Shown here in pieces: positions 44,201 to 58,277 of a stretch of DNA of 64,000 nt. This DNA comes from Streptomyces sp. YIM 130001 (GTDB lineage Bacteria; Actinomycetota; Actinomycetes; Streptomycetales; Streptomycetaceae). The notes under the pieces were generated by a model. It searched no databases. It was given only the letters and a program-made list of their open reading frames with translations, and was not told the DNA's origin. Position numbers and translations under genes: made by a program. Numbering within the stretch: the first letter of the stretch is position 1; each line of letters begins with the position of its first letter. Location: assembly GCF_003574445.1 (NCBI RefSeq), contig NZ_KZ984552.1:248001-312000 (forward strand), given 5' to 3'.

Positions 44201-44887
44201 CTACAGAGACGGCAGTACGGGCAGCAGGGGGCCGTCGCACTCGAGGCCCGCGCCCTCGCGGCGCCCCGCGAGCCAGCCCAGTACGTCCGCCGCGGGGCCG
44301 ATCACGGAGACGGCGTCGCCGTCCGGCCGGCCCGTGGACCACTGGCCGACGCCGTTCGCGGTGATCTGGATCCGGGGGACCGCGGCGTTGCCCGCGAACC
44401 GGTCGGCGAGGAACGCGATCTCGCGCTCGGTGAACTCGGCGGGCAGGTCCTCGAGCTCGTACCCGATGCCGAGATCGACGTGGTGCAGCTCCACCTCGAT
44501 GAGGCGGCGGAAGGGGATCCGGGACGCGGTGTCGGTGACGCCACCACGAAGTTCCACGGAACGGGTCCAGTCCGGGTACTCGGCTGCGGCATGCTGGAAG
44601 CGGGCCGCAGTCTCGCGCACGTCGTCCAGCTGCTCGGCGAGCGGTCGGTGCGCGCCCTGTTCGATCTCGGCGTCGCGTGCCTCGGCGCTCGCGTACATCG
44701 GGCGCCCCGCCAGTACGTTGACGAGGGCGTCCGCGTTCCGGGCGAGGTGGGCGAGGACGTGACCGCGGGTCCAGGCAGGCAGTCGGGAGGAGCCGGTGAC
44801 AGCCGTCTCGTCCTTCTTGGCCGCTGCGGTGAGCAGCCGCTCGGTCGCCTCATGTACAAGGTCCAGGTCGCGCACATGATCACTCAT
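44201..44887 (-). CDS. Maleylpyruvate isomerase family mycothiol-dependent protein
   Basis: A 228-residue protein of the DinB-like/mycothiol-dependent maleylpyruvate isomerase family. The N-terminal helical bundle has VHEATERLLTAAAKKDETAV, WTRGHVLAHLARNADALVNVL (metal-binding His) and FRRLIEVELHHVDLGIGYEL (second His pair), the typical three-His arrangement. A small SCP2-like C-terminal domain follows. ATG at 44885-44887. With the adjacent MBL-fold gene it suggests a mycothiol-related detoxification pair. Confidence 0.88.
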   Translation of the reverse strand: MSDHVRDLDLVHEATERLLTAAAKKDETAVTGSSRLPAWTRGHVLAHLARNADALVNVLAGRPMYASAEARDAEIEQGAHRPLAEQLDDVRETAARFQHAAAEYPDWTRSVELRGGVTDTASRIPFRRLIEVELHHVDLGIGYELEDLPAEFTEREIAFLADRFAGNAAVPRIQITANGVGQWSTGRPDGDAVSVIGPAADVLGWLAGRREGAGLECDGPLLPVLPSL

Positions 44888-45077
44888 GGCAACGACGATA
44901 GTCCGGCCACACGATCGGGTGAAGGCGGTGGACGGTGTCCGCAAATCGAATGCACGTGCTATAGGCTCGCTGGAGGAGTCAATTCGAAGTCAGTAGTCCC
45001 TTGCTGAGGCGGCACCCCCAATAGTCTGTCGGGAGGGGGCCTCGCCCCCGCTTCTCTCAAGAAAGGTGCGGACCGGC

Positions 45078-48044
<2,967 letters not shown>

Positions 48045-48067
48045 CCCCTGCCGCTCGTCGTCGTACG

Positions 48068-48111
48068 GCCGCCGGGCCGGGCCTCCCACGGAGGAGGCCC
48101 GGCCCGGCGGC
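48068..48111 (+). terminator. uvrA terminator, 19-bp stem
   Basis: GCCGCCGGGCCGGGCCTCC at 48068-48086 pairs perfectly with 48093-48111 around the loop CACGGA. It begins 24 bases after the uvrA stop. Confidence 0.85.
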
Positions 48112-48202
48112 TGCCGTCGTGATCCGTGCCGGTATCGTCGGATCCGTCCGTGCCGGCGATCGGCCGGCCCACGGACTCGACCGCTTGACCAGGGGAGAAT
48201 CC

Positions 48203-48634
48203 ATGCCCGGCCGCCCGTCCGCCGCCCGCCGTACCGTGCTGAAGGGCGCCGCCCTCGCGGGGACCGCGGGCCTGGGAGCGGCCGCCTGCTCGACGGATTC
48301 GAAGGTCGGGCACGCCAAGGAGCCGACGCCGACGGCGCCGGTCGACCTCGGCGCCGCGGACGCCGTGGAACCCGGCGCCGTCAAGCTCTACCGGGACGAG
48401 CGCATGGTGGTCAGCCGCTCCGCCGAGGGCGAGTACACGGCGTTCAGCGCCCAGTGCACGCACGCCGGCTGCGTCCTGGACAAGATCGAGAAGAGCGAGG
48501 GCAACTGCCCCTGCCACGGCAGCCGCTTCGACGTCCGCACCGGCGAGGTCCTCAAGGGCCCGGCGACCGTGCCGCTCAACCCGGTGGAGGTCCGCGAGAA
48601 GGACGGCAAGCTGATCGTCGGCCCCGAGGCCTGA
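48203..48634 (+). CDS. Rieske (2Fe-2S) domain lipoprotein, Tat-type
   Basis: A 143-residue protein. The N-terminus [21 protein letters not shown] carries a twin-arginine signal with a lipobox ending at C29. The mature protein has the Rieske cluster site: CTHAGC (C85, H87) and CPCHGS (C102, H105), with C90 and C104 placed for the stabilising disulfide. It should sit outside the membrane as an electron carrier. No cytochrome or oxygenase partner gene is adjacent. ATG 48203 follows AGGGGAG. Confidence 0.92.
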   Translation: MPGRPSAARRTVLKGAALAGTAGLGAAACSTDSKVGHAKEPTPTAPVDLGAADAVEPGAVKLYRDERMVVSRSAEGEYTAFSAQCTHAGCVLDKIEKSEGNCPCHGSRFDVRTGEVLKGPATVPLNPVEVREKDGKLIVGPEA

Positions 48635-48810
48635 CCTCGCAACCACCGCGGCCCACGGCCCCGTTGGCCCGCATGCTTCCCGGCCGCACCCCTCGCCGGT
48701 CAGCGCTCCGCGGCGTCCCGAGCGGCAGCCGGATCCGCACCCGTCCGGCATCGCCGTACCGACCCCTCACCCAGGCTCGCCTGTCGGTGGCCGCAAGTAG
48801 GGTGGCAAGC

Positions 48811-50889
48811 ATGGCCGACCCCTCCAGCTACCGCCCCAAGCCGGGACAGATCCCCGACTCCCCGGGGGTCTACAAGTTCCGCGACGAGCACCGCCGGGTG
48901 ATCTACGTGGGCAAGGCGAAGAGCCTGCGACAGCGCCTCGCCAACTACTTCCAGGACCTGGCGGGCCTCCACCCGCGCACCCGCTCGATGGTGACCACCG
49001 CCGCATCCGTGGAGTGGACGGTGGTCTCCACCGAGGTCGAGGCGCTGCAGCTGGAGTACACCTGGATCAAGGAGTTCGACCCCCGGTTCAACGTCAAGTA
49101 CCGCGACGACAAGAGCTATCCGTATCTCGCGGTCACGTTGAACGAGGACTTCCCCCGCGTCCAGGTCATGCGCGGAGCCAAGAAGAAGGGCGTGCGCTAC
49201 TTCGGCCCCTACGGCCACGCCTGGGCGATCCGCGAGACGGTCGACCTGATGCTGCGGGTCTTCCCCGTCCGCACCTGCTCGGCAGGCGTGTTCAAGAACG
49301 CGACACGCACCGGCCGCCCCTGCCTCCTCGGCTACATCGGCAAGTGCGCGGCCCCGTGCGTGGGCCGGGTCAGTCCGGAGGAGCACCGTGAACTGGCCGA
49401 GGACTTCTGCGACTTCATGGCCGGCCGCACCGGTGCGTACCTGCGCCGCCTCGAGCGGGAGATGGCCGACGCGGCCGAGGAGCTCGAGTACGAGCGCGCG
49501 GGACGGCTCCGCGACGACATCGAGGCGCTCAAGCGCGCGATGGAGAAGAGCGCCGTGGTGCTCGCCGACGCCACCGACGCCGACCTGATCGCCCTCGCCG
49601 AGGACGAGCTGGAGGCGGCCGTACAGATCTTCCACGTCCGCGGAGGCCGGGTGCGCGGCCAGCGCGGCTGGGTCACCGACAAGGTGGAGGCGGTCACCAC
49701 CGCCGATCTGGTCGAGCACGCCCTGCAGCAGCTGTACGGCGAGGAGAGCGGCGACGCCGTACCCAAGGAGGTCCTCGTCCCGGCGCTGCCCGAGCCGCTC
49801 GCCCCGGTCCAGGAGTGGCTCACCCAGCGCCGCGGTGCGAACGTCAGCCTCCGTATCCCGCAGCGCGGCGACAAGCGGGCCCTGATGGAGACCGTGGGGC
49901 GCAACGCCCAGCACGCCCTGGTCCTGCACAAGACCAAGCGCGCCTCCGACCTGACCACCCGCTCCCGCGCCCTGGAGGAGATCGCAGCCGCCCTCGACCT
50001 GGACGGCGCACCGCTGCGCATCGAGTGCTTCGACATCTCGCACCTGCAGGGCGACGACGTGGTGGCCTCCATGGTCGTCTTCGAGGACGGCCTGGCACGC
50101 AAGAGCGAGTACCGCCGCTTCCAGATCAAGGGCTTCGAGGGCCAGGACGACGTCCGTTCCATGCACGAGGTGATCACCCGCCGCTTCCGGCGCTACCTCT
50201 CGGAGAAGGAGAAGACGGGGGAGTGGGCGGACGAGGCCGAGCAGGCGGCCGCACCCGTCTCCGGCCCCGCGGACAATCCGCCGGTCGCACGGGACGACAC
50301 CGATCCGGAGCAGGGCGGCCTCGTCGAGGAGGACGGCCGTCCCAAGAAGTTCGCCTACCCGCCGCAGCTCCTGGTGGTGGACGGCGGACAGCCACAGGTC
50401 GCAGCCGCCAAGCGGGCGCTCGACGAACTCGGGATCGACGATGTGGCGGTCTGCGGCCTCGCCAAGCGTCTGGAGGAGGTCTGGGTCCCCGACGAGGACG
50501 ACCCGGTCATCCTGCCGCGCTCCAGCGAGGGCCTGTACCTGCTGCAGAGGGTCCGCGACGAGGCTCACCGGTTTGCCATCGCCTACCAGCGCTCCAAGCG
50601 CTCCAAGCGCTTCCGGTCCGGTCCGCTCGATGCGGTGCCGGGCCTCGGAGAGAGCCGCAAGCAGGCCCTGCTCAAGCATTTCGGTTCGGTGAAGAAGCTG
50701 CGGTCCGCGACAATCGAGCAGATCTGTGAGGTCCCGGGGATAGGCCGCAAGACGGCCGAGACGATCACCGCGGCCCTCGCCGGGGCGGCACCGGCCGCTC
50801 CCGCGGTGAACACCGCGACAGGAGAGATCATCGAAGACGAGGCACCCGTGTCCGCGGGCACCTCGGACGAACGGGGGCCACAGCAGTGA
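48811..50889 (+). CDS. uvrC: Excinuclease ABC subunit C
   Basis: Dual-incision endonuclease of nucleotide excision repair, 692 residues. The N-terminal GIY-YIG domain is [21 protein letters not shown], with [13 protein letters not shown] after it. A UVR motif [18 protein letters not shown] binds UvrB. The C-terminal RNase H-like domain has [12 protein letters not shown] and VVDGGQPQV, and the tandem helix-hairpin-helix is [15 protein letters not shown] and [12 protein letters not shown] 45-residue low-complexity insert (residues about 470-515, Ala/Pro/Glu/Asp-rich) splits the C-terminal domain. The TGA overlaps the rapZ start by 4 bases. Confidence 0.97.
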   Translation: MADPSSYRPKPGQIPDSPGVYKFRDEHRRVIYVGKAKSLRQRLANYFQDLAGLHPRTRSMVTTAASVEWTVVSTEVEALQLEYTWIKEFDPRFNVKYRDDKSYPYLAVTLNEDFPRVQVMRGAKKKGVRYFGPYGHAWAIRETVDLMLRVFPVRTCSAGVFKNATRTGRPCLLGYIGKCAAPCVGRVSPEEHRELAEDFCDFMAGRTGAYLRRLEREMADAAEELEYERAGRLRDDIEALKRAMEKSAVVLADATDADLIALAEDELEAAVQIFHVRGGRVRGQRGWVTDKVEAVTTADLVEHALQQLYGEESGDAVPKEVLVPALPEPLAPVQEWLTQRRGANVSLRIPQRGDKRALMETVGRNAQHALVLHKTKRASDLTTRSRALEEIAAALDLDGAPLRIECFDISHLQGDDVVASMVVFEDGLARKSEYRRFQIKGFEGQDDVRSMHEVITRRFRRYLSEKEKTGEWADEAEQAAAPVSGPADNPPVARDDTDPEQGGLVEEDGRPKKFAYPPQLLVVDGGQPQVAAAKRALDELGIDDVAVCGLAKRLEEVWVPDEDDPVILPRSSEGLYLLQRVRDEAHRFAIAYQRSKRSKRFRSGPLDAVPGLGESRKQALLKHFGSVKKLRSATIEQICEVPGIGRKTAETITAALAGAAPAAPAVNTATGEIIEDEAPVSAGTSDERGPQQ

Positions 50890-51821
50890 CAGAGCAGACA
50901 GAGCGAGACGAAGGCGGAACACAGGTGGGTACGGGCACGACCGTCGAGGCCGGCGAAGCGGCCATCCCCGAGCTGGTCATCATCTCCGGGATGTCCGGAG
51001 CAGGCCGGTCCACGGCAGCGAAGTGTCTGGAGGACCTCGGCTGGTTCGTCGTGGACAACCTGCCGCCGGCGCTGATCCCCACCATGGTGGAGCTCGGAGC
51101 CCGGTCCCAGGGCAATGTGGCGCGTATCGCCGTCGTCGTCGACGTCCGTGGCCGCCGCTTCTTCGACAATCTGCGGGAGTCCCTCGCCGACCTCCAGGCG
51201 AAGCACGTCACCCGCCGGATCGTCTTCCTCGAATCGTCGGACGACGCCCTGGTCCGCCGCTTCGAATCGGTCCGCCGCCCGCACCCGCTGCAGGGCGACG
51301 GCCGCATCACCGACGGCATCGCCGCCGAGCGTGACCTGCTGCGCGAACTGCGCGGCGACGCCGACCTGGTCATCGACACCTCCAGCCTCAACGTGCACGA
51401 GCTGCGCGCCAAGATGGACGCCCAGTTCGCGGGCGACGAGGAGCCGGAACTGCGGGCGACCGTCATGTCGTTCGGCTACAAGTACGGCCTGCCCGTCGAC
51501 GCCGACCTCGTCGTCGACTGCCGCTTTCTGCCCAACCCGCACTGGGTCCCGGAGCTGCGCCCCTTCACCGGACTCAGCGAAGAGGTGTCCGACTACGTCT
51601 TCGACCAGCCCGGCGCCAAGGAATTCCTCAACCAGTACTCGGAGCTTCTGCACCTGATCGCCACCGGCTACCGGCGCGAGGGCAAGCGCTACGTGACCAT
51701 CGCGGTCGGCTGCACCGGCGGCAAGCACCGCTCCGTGGCGATGTCCGAGAAGCTCGCCGCGCGCCTCGCCTCCGAGGGCGTCGAGACGGTCGTCGTCCAC
51801 CGGGACATGGGGCGCGAGTGA
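50886..51821 (+). CDS. rapZ: RapZ family RNase adapter / nucleotide-binding protein
   Basis: A 311-residue protein. The P-loop [13 protein letters not shown] lies at about residues 31-43, then [42 protein letters not shown], and the conserved C-terminal [21 protein letters not shown]. In E. coli RapZ controls glmS through small RNA decay; in streptomycetes the gene is fixed in front of yvcK and whiA. GTG start overlaps uvrC by 4 bases (GTGA), so translation is coupled, and the next gene again overlaps by 4. Confidence 0.95.
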   Translation: MTEQTERDEGGTQVGTGTTVEAGEAAIPELVIISGMSGAGRSTAAKCLEDLGWFVVDNLPPALIPTMVELGARSQGNVARIAVVVDVRGRRFFDNLRESLADLQAKHVTRRIVFLESSDDALVRRFESVRRPHPLQGDGRITDGIAAERDLLRELRGDADLVIDTSSLNVHELRAKMDAQFAGDEEPELRATVMSFGYKYGLPVDADLVVDCRFLPNPHWVPELRPFTGLSEEVSDYVFDQPGAKEFLNQYSELLHLIATGYRREGKRYVTIAVGCTGGKHRSVAMSEKLAARLASEGVETVVVHRDMGRE

Positions 51822-52834
51822 AACCGAACGTCCGGCGCATCCGTCCGAACCGACTCGGCCGCAGACGGGGCGCGCAGCCCAAGGTCGTCGCGCTCGGTGG
51901 CGGTATGGGCCTGTCGGCGTCGCTCGCCGCGCTGCGCCGCATCACCGGTGACCTCACCGCCGTGGTGACCGTCGCCGACGACGGCGGCTCCAGCGGACGC
52001 CTGCGCGACGAGCTCGGCGTACTGCCCCCGGGCGACCTGCGCAAAGCCCTCGCCGCCCTGTGCGGTGACGACGACTGGGGCCAGACCTGGTCACGGGTCA
52101 TCCAGCACCGGTTCCAGTCGGGCGGCGATCTGCACGAGCACGCGGTCGGCAATCTGCTGATCGTCGCCCTGTGGGAGCAGCTCGGCGACCACGTCCAGGC
52201 ACTCGACCTGGTGGGCACCCTGCTCGGCGCGCACGGCAGGGTGCTGCCGATGTCCGCGGTGCCCCTGGAGCTCCAGGCCCTCGTACGGGGGCACGACCCG
52301 GAGCACCCGGACCACATCGGCACGGTCCGCGGCCAGGCCAATGTGGCGCTGACCACGGGCGAGGTCCAGTCCGTACACCTGGTGCCGAACGACCCGCCCG
52401 CCGTACCCGAGGCGGTCGCGGCCGTGCTCGACGCGGACTGGGTGGTGCTCGGCCCCGGCTCCTGGTTCTCCTCGGTGATTCCGCACCTCCTGGTGCCCGA
52501 ACTGCTCGACGCGCTCACCGAGACCAAGGCCCGCCGAGTGCTCTCGTTGAACCTGGCGCCACAACCCGGTGAAACCGAAGGCTTTTCTCCGCAGCGTCAT
52601 TTGGAGGTTTTGGCCCGACACGCCCCTAAACTCGCCCTGGACGTGGTGCTGGCCGATCAGGCCGCCGTACGTGACACGGAATCGCTCAGCGAGTCCGCGA
52701 AGCGTCTCGGTGCGGCAGTCGAGCTGGCCCCGGTCGCCGCGCCTGACAGCAGCGCCAAGCACGACCCGGAGCTGCTGGCCGCCGCGTACGACCGTATTTT
52801 TCGGATGCATGGAAGGATCGGCCCATGGCGATGA
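51818..52834 (+). CDS. yvcK: YvcK/CuvA family gluconeogenesis factor
   Basis: A 338-residue UDP-sugar-binding protein of the YvcK family. The nucleotide-binding start is [20 protein letters not shown], then [42 protein letters not shown] and [20 protein letters not shown]. In Bacillus and mycobacteria it supports growth on gluconeogenic carbon and cell envelope synthesis. It overlaps rapZ by 4 bases and whiA by 10. Confidence 0.95.
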   Translation: MKPNVRRIRPNRLGRRRGAQPKVVALGGGMGLSASLAALRRITGDLTAVVTVADDGGSSGRLRDELGVLPPGDLRKALAALCGDDDWGQTWSRVIQHRFQSGGDLHEHAVGNLLIVALWEQLGDHVQALDLVGTLLGAHGRVLPMSAVPLELQALVRGHDPEHPDHIGTVRGQANVALTTGEVQSVHLVPNDPPAVPEAVAAVLDADWVVLGPGSWFSSVIPHLLVPELLDALTETKARRVLSLNLAPQPGETEGFSPQRHLEVLARHAPKLALDVVLADQAAVRDTESLSESAKRLGAAVELAPVAAPDSSAKHDPELLAAAYDRIFRMHGRIGPWR

Positions 52835-53826
52835 CGGCAGCGGTGAAGGACGAAGTCTCCCGGCTCCCCGTCACCCGGACCTGCTGCAGAAAGGCAGAGG
52901 TCTCGGCGATTCTCCGGTTCGCCGGCGGGCTCCATCTGGTCAGCGGACGCATCGTGATCGAGGCGGAGCTGGACACGGCGATGGCGGCCCGCCGCCTCAA
53001 GAAGGACATCCTGGAGATCTTCGGGCACAGCTCGGAGCTCATGGTGATGGCGGCCGGCGGACTGCGCCGCGGCTCCCGCTACGTCGTACGGGTGGTCGCG
53101 GGCGGTGACCAGCTGGCACGGCAGACCGGTCTGGTGGACGGCCGCGGCCGGCCCATCCGAGGACTGCCCCCGCAGGTCGTCTCGGGTGCCACCTGCGACG
53201 CCGAGGCTGCCTGGCGCGGCGCCTTCCTGGCGCACGGCTCGCTCACCGAGCCGGGACGTTCGTCCTCGCTCGAGGTGACCTGCCCGGGGCCCGAGGCGGC
53301 GCTCGCCCTGGTCGGCGCGGCCCGCAGGCTGAGCATCCCGGCGAAGGCCCGTGAGGTGCGCGGCGTGGACCGCGTCGTGGTCCGCGACGGCGACGCGATC
53401 GGCGCGCTGCTCACCCGGCTCGGCGCCCACGAGTCGGTACTGGCCTGGGAGGAACGGCGGATGCGCCGCGAGGTCCGTGCCACCGCCAACCGCCTGGCCA
53501 ACTTCGACGACGCGAATCTGCGCCGCTCCGCCCGCGCAGCGGTGGCCGCAGGCGCCCGCGTGCAGCGCGCCCTGGAGATCCTCGGCGAGGAGGTGCCCGA
53601 GCACCTGGCAGCGGCCGGACGCCTCCGAATGGAGCACAAGCAGGCATCGCTCGAGGAGCTCGGTGCGCTCGCCGATCCGCCGCTCACCAAGGACGCGGTC
53701 GCCGGCCGTATCCGCCGCCTCCTGGCGATGGCCGACAAGCGGGCGCAGGACCTCGGTATCCCGAGCACCGAGTCCACCCTGACCGAGGAGATGGCCGACA
53801 GCATGGCCGACAACATGGCCGGCTGA
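52825..53826 (+). CDS. whiA: Sporulation regulator WhiA
   Basis: A 333-residue transcription factor required for sporulation septation together with WhiB in Streptomyces. It has the N-terminal homing-endonuclease-like domain without catalytic residues ([40 protein letters not shown]) and the C-terminal helix-turn-helix [29 protein letters not shown]. It overlaps yvcK by 10 bases. Homologues elsewhere have an extra developmental promoter inside yvcK; I could not confirm one here by eye. Repeated [11 protein letters not shown] at the C-terminus is unusual. Confidence 0.97.
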   Translation: MAMTAAVKDEVSRLPVTRTCCRKAEVSAILRFAGGLHLVSGRIVIEAELDTAMAARRLKKDILEIFGHSSELMVMAAGGLRRGSRYVVRVVAGGDQLARQTGLVDGRGRPIRGLPPQVVSGATCDAEAAWRGAFLAHGSLTEPGRSSSLEVTCPGPEAALALVGAARRLSIPAKAREVRGVDRVVVRDGDAIGALLTRLGAHESVLAWEERRMRREVRATANRLANFDDANLRRSARAAVAAGARVQRALEILGEEVPEHLAAAGRLRMEHKQASLEELGALADPPLTKDAVAGRIRRLLAMADKRAQDLGIPSTESTLTEEMADSMADNMAG

Positions 53827-55029
<1,203 letters not shown>

Positions 55030-55142
55030 GCCGTAGCTGATACGGCAGGCACCTCGATGTGAGCACAGGGCTCGGGCAGCGCAACGCCGCGCGGCCCGGG
55101 CCCTGTTGCCTGTGTCCGACGCTCTCAAGGAGTCCACACCCC

Positions 55143-56354
55143 ATGAAGACCATCGACGAACTTCTCGCCGAAGGCGTCACCGGACGGCGAGTCTTCGTCC
55201 GCGCCGACCTCAACGTGCCGCTGGACGGCACCACCATCACCGACGACGGACGCATCCGCGCGGTGGTGCCCACCGTGAAGGCCCTCGCGGACGCGGGCGC
55301 CCGAGTGGTCGTCGCCTCCCACCTCGGCCGGCCGAAGGGCGCGCCGGACCCCGCCTTCTCGCTGGCCCCCGCCGCCGCGCGCCTCGGTGAACTCCTCGGC
55401 GCCGACGTCGCGTTCGCCACCGACACGGTCGGCGATTCCGCACGCGCCACCGTGGCGGGCCTCGACGACGGCAGGGTCGCGGTCATCGAGAACCTGCGGT
55501 TCAACGCGGGCGAGACCTCGAAGGACGACGCCGAACGCGGCGCCTTCGCCGACCAGCTGGCCGAACTCGCCGACACCTACGTCGGTGACGGTTTCGGCGC
55601 CGTGCACCGTAAGCACGCCTCGGTCTTCGACCTTCCGGCCAGGCTCCCGCACGCGGCCGGTTACCTGATCGCCACCGAGGTCGGCGTGCTCAAGAAGCTC
55701 ACCGACGAGGCCAAGAGCCCTTACGCGGTGGTCCTCGGCGGTGCCAAGGTCTCCGACAAGCTCGGTGTGATCGACCACCTCCTGGACAAGGCCGACCGCA
55801 TCCTGATCGGCGGCGGAATGGCGTACACCTTCCTCAAGGCCCAGGGCTACGAGGTCGGTACCTCGCTGCTGCAGGAGGACCAGGTTCCGGTGGTCCAGGA
55901 CTATCTGCGCCGTGCCGAGGACAAGGGCGTGGAGTTCGTGCTGCCCGTGGACGTCGTCGTCAGCGCGGAGTTCCCGGACCTCAGCACCAAGGCGCCGGGC
56001 AAGCCCGAAACCGTCTCCGCGGACGCCATCCCCGAGGGCCTGATGGGTCTCGACATCGGCCCGGATACCCGCAAGCTGTACGCCTCGAAGCTCGCCGACG
56101 CGGCCACCGTCTTCTGGAACGGCCCCATGGGCGTCTTCGAGCACCCCGACTACGCCGAAGGCACTCGCGGCGTAGCCCAGGCCCTGCTCGACTCCTCGGC
56201 CTTCACGGTCGTCGGTGGTGGAGACTCGGCCGCTGCCGTGCGACTGCTCGGCTTCGACGAGAATGCCTTCGGACATATTTCGACCGGCGGTGGGGCGTCC
56301 CTCGAATACCTCGAGGGCAAGACGCTCCCCGGCCTCGCCGCACTGGAGGACTGA
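55143..56354 (+). CDS. pgk: Phosphoglycerate kinase
   Basis: Transfers phosphate from 1,3-bisphosphoglycerate to ADP. The 403-residue protein has the start [35 protein letters not shown] (substrate binding), [32 protein letters not shown] and the C-terminal nucleotide site [33 protein letters not shown] is 9 bases before ATG 55143. tpiA begins only 4 bases after its stop. Confidence 0.97.
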   Translation: MKTIDELLAEGVTGRRVFVRADLNVPLDGTTITDDGRIRAVVPTVKALADAGARVVVASHLGRPKGAPDPAFSLAPAAARLGELLGADVAFATDTVGDSARATVAGLDDGRVAVIENLRFNAGETSKDDAERGAFADQLAELADTYVGDGFGAVHRKHASVFDLPARLPHAAGYLIATEVGVLKKLTDEAKSPYAVVLGGAKVSDKLGVIDHLLDKADRILIGGGMAYTFLKAQGYEVGTSLLQEDQVPVVQDYLRRAEDKGVEFVLPVDVVVSAEFPDLSTKAPGKPETVSADAIPEGLMGLDIGPDTRKLYASKLADAATVFWNGPMGVFEHPDYAEGTRGVAQALLDSSAFTVVGGGDSAAAVRLLGFDENAFGHISTGGGASLEYLEGKTLPGLAALED

Positions 56355-56358
56355 CCCC

Positions 56359-57147
56359 TTGACGACCCAGCTGAGTACGCGCACCCCGCTGATGGCGGGC
56401 AACTGGAAGATGAACCTCAATCACCTCGAGGCCATCACCCACGTCCAGAAGCTCGCCTTCGCGCTCGCCGACAAGGACTACGAGGCCGTCGAGGTCGCCG
56501 TCCTGCCGCCCTTCACCGATCTGCGTTCGGTGCAGACCCTGGTGACCGGCGACAAACTCAAGATCAAGTACGGCGCCCAGGACGTCTCCGCGCAGGACTC
56601 CGGCGCCTACACGGGCGAGATCTCGGGCCCGATGCTGGCGAAGCTGCAGTGCACGTACGTGGCCATCGGCCACTCCGAGCGCCGCCAGTACCACGACGAG
56701 ACCGACGAGGTCTGCAACGCCAAGGTCAAGGCCGCCTACCGGCACGGGCTCACCCCGATCCTGTGTGTCGGTGAGGGGCTCGACGTCCGCAAGGCGCAGC
56801 AGCAGATCCCGCACACCCTCGCCCAGGTCGACGGTGCGCTGCAGGACATTCCGGCCGAGCAGGCCGAGTCCATCGTCATCGCCTACGAGCCGGTGTGGGC
56901 GATCGGCACCGGCGAGGTGGCGACGCCGGAGGACGCTCAGGAAGTCTGTGGCGCCATCCGCGGCCGCCTCGCCGAGCTGTACTCGCAGGAGCTCGCCGAC
57001 CAGGTCCGTATCCAGTACGGCGGCTCCGTGAAGTCCGGCAACGTCGCGGCGATCATGGCGCAGCCCGATGTGGACGGTGCCCTGATCGGTGGGGCCGCGC
57101 TCGACGCGGAGGAGTTCGTCAAGATCGTCAGGTTCCGCGACCAGTGA
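56359..57147 (+). CDS. tpiA: Triosephosphate isomerase
   Basis: Interconverts dihydroxyacetone phosphate and glyceraldehyde 3-phosphate. The 262-residue protein has [10 protein letters not shown], the catalytic His in [12 protein letters not shown], the catalytic Glu in [11 protein letters not shown] and the phosphate site [12 protein letters not shown]. The start is TTG 56359 ([15 protein letters not shown]), 9 bases after GGAGG; a CTG at 56371 would give the more usual streptomycete length but has poor SD spacing (21 bases). It directly follows pgk. Confidence 0.95.
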   Translation: MTTQLSTRTPLMAGNWKMNLNHLEAITHVQKLAFALADKDYEAVEVAVLPPFTDLRSVQTLVTGDKLKIKYGAQDVSAQDSGAYTGEISGPMLAKLQCTYVAIGHSERRQYHDETDEVCNAKVKAAYRHGLTPILCVGEGLDVRKAQQQIPHTLAQVDGALQDIPAEQAESIVIAYEPVWAIGTGEVATPEDAQEVCGAIRGRLAELYSQELADQVRIQYGGSVKSGNVAAIMAQPDVDGALIGGAALDAEEFVKIVRFRDQ

Positions 57148-57155
57148 GTGAATGA

Positions 57156-57191
57156 CCGGCTCCGCCCCCGCTGCGCGGGGGCGGGAGCCGG
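57156..57191 (+). terminator. tpiA terminator
   Basis: CCGGCTCCGCCCCCG at 57156-57170 pairs with CGGGGGCGGGAGCCGG at 57176-57191 with one bulged G, right after the tpiA stop. Confidence 0.75.
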
Positions 57192-57235
57192 ACCTGCGGT
57201 GGGAGTCGTCCAAACGGGCCACCTCGGCGTAGGCT

Positions 57236-57279
57236 TGCGGGGGCCCGGTGGCTTCGTACACGGAGTCCGGGCCCCCGCA
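57236..57279 (+). terminator. Second hairpin before secG
   Basis: TGCGGGGGCCCGG at 57236-57248 pairs perfectly with CCGGGCCCCCGCA at 57267-57279, then TTTGT. It ends 42 bases before the secG start. It could be a second terminator or a leader structure for secG. Confidence 0.65.
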
Positions 57280-57321
57280 TTTGTCGTCCTGTCCGGTTAG
57301 TCCGAGGAAGTTGGTTCAGCC

Positions 57322-57558
57322 GTGGTTATGGGGTTCTCGATCGCCCTGATCGTCTTCAGCGGGCTGCTGATGCTGCTCGTCCTGATGCACAAGGGGAAGG
57401 GCGGCGGTCTCTCCGACATGTTCGGTGGCGGCATGCAGTCCTCCATCGGCGGCTCCTCGGTGGCCGAGCGCAACCTCGACCGCATCACCGTCGTGGTCGG
57501 TCTGCTGTGGTTCGCGTGCATTGTCGTGCTCGGCTTGCTGATGAAGCTGAACAGCTGA
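57322..57558 (+). CDS. secG: Preprotein translocase subunit SecG
   Basis: A 78-residue protein with two membrane helices (FSIALIVFSGLLMLLVLMH and ITVVVGLLWFACIVVLGLLM) around the conserved loop KGKGGGLSDMFGGG. SecG joins SecYE in the general secretion channel. GTG 57322 is followed by an in-frame ATG at 57328; both give the same membrane topology. GAGGAAG is upstream. Location after tpiA is standard for streptomycetes. Confidence 0.97.
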   Translation: MVMGFSIALIVFSGLLMLLVLMHKGKGGGLSDMFGGGMQSSIGGSSVAERNLDRITVVVGLLWFACIVVLGLLMKLNS

Positions 57559-57727
57559 CTCCTACTGCCGTACGGTGTCGCGGACGCGGCCTATCATGGC
57601 CGCACGGCGTCCTGGACGGTGTAACTCCAATCCCTGGACGCGCGTTGGGCCTTACGTAAACTGGGGCAGCCGTGGCGCAGCCGCCGGTTAAACGCTGTGC
57701 AGCACCGTCATGCAGGGAGTTACGACC

Positions 57728-58063
57728 GTGGCAAGTGGCAACGCGATCCGTGGAAGCCGGGTCGGAGCCGGGCCGATGGGAGAAGCCGAGCGGGGCGAAT
57801 CCGCACCGCGCCTGCGCATCTCCTTCTGGTGCTCGAACGGGCACGAGACAGTGCCGAGCTTCGCCAGCGACGCGCAGGTTCCGGACACTTGGGACTGCCC
57901 GCGCTGTGGTTTCCCGGCAGGCCAGGACCGGGACAACCCGCCGGACCCACCCCGCACCGAGCCGTACAAGACCCACCTCGCCTACGTACGTGAGCGGCGC
58001 AGTGACGCGGACGGCGAGGCGATCCTCGCGGAGGCGCTCGCGAAACTGCGCGGTGAAATCTAG
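57728..58063 (+). CDS. RbpA-like RNA polymerase-binding protein (paralogue)
   Basis: A 111-residue protein starting at GTG 57728 (MASGNAIRGSRVGAGPMGE). The four-cysteine zinc ribbon is FWCSNGHET and WDCPRCGFPAG, and the C-terminal PYKTHLAYVRERRSDADGEAIL resembles the sigma-interacting domain of RbpA. RbpA activates RNA polymerase with the principal sigma factor. This version differs from the canonical RbpA N-terminus and is probably the second family member found in streptomycetes; whether it binds RNA polymerase in the same way is inferred. Confidence 0.85.
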   Translation: MASGNAIRGSRVGAGPMGEAERGESAPRLRISFWCSNGHETVPSFASDAQVPDTWDCPRCGFPAGQDRDNPPDPPRTEPYKTHLAYVRERRSDADGEAILAEALAKLRGEI

Positions 58064-58081
58064 CGCCACACCGAAGACTTG

Positions 58082-58121
58082 AACTGCGGCCGGGCACCTT
58101 CGCGGGTGCCCGGCCGCAGTT
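58082..58121 (+). terminator. Terminator, 17-bp perfect stem
   Basis: AACTGCGGCCGGGCACC at 58082-58098 pairs perfectly with 58105-58121 around TTCGCG, then GTA. It closes the RbpA-like transcript. Confidence 0.88.
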
Positions 58122-58277
58122 GTATGCCGCACAGCCGTCCGCGACCGCTGTCAGTGCCTCCCCCTACAGTGCGAAGCAGGGAAGCGGAGGGGGTAGTTGG
58201 TGAGTGTGCGGGAGTCGGTGGGGGTGCGGGTGACGCCCGCGTGACGCGGCGGTTTCGGGCGGCTGTGGACGGCCGCC

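Noticed and set aside
44888..45077. LexA (SOS) box upstream of uvrA, around TCGAATGCACGTGC
   Set aside because: It does not match the GAAC-N4-GTTC actinobacterial LexA consensus in either half well enough.
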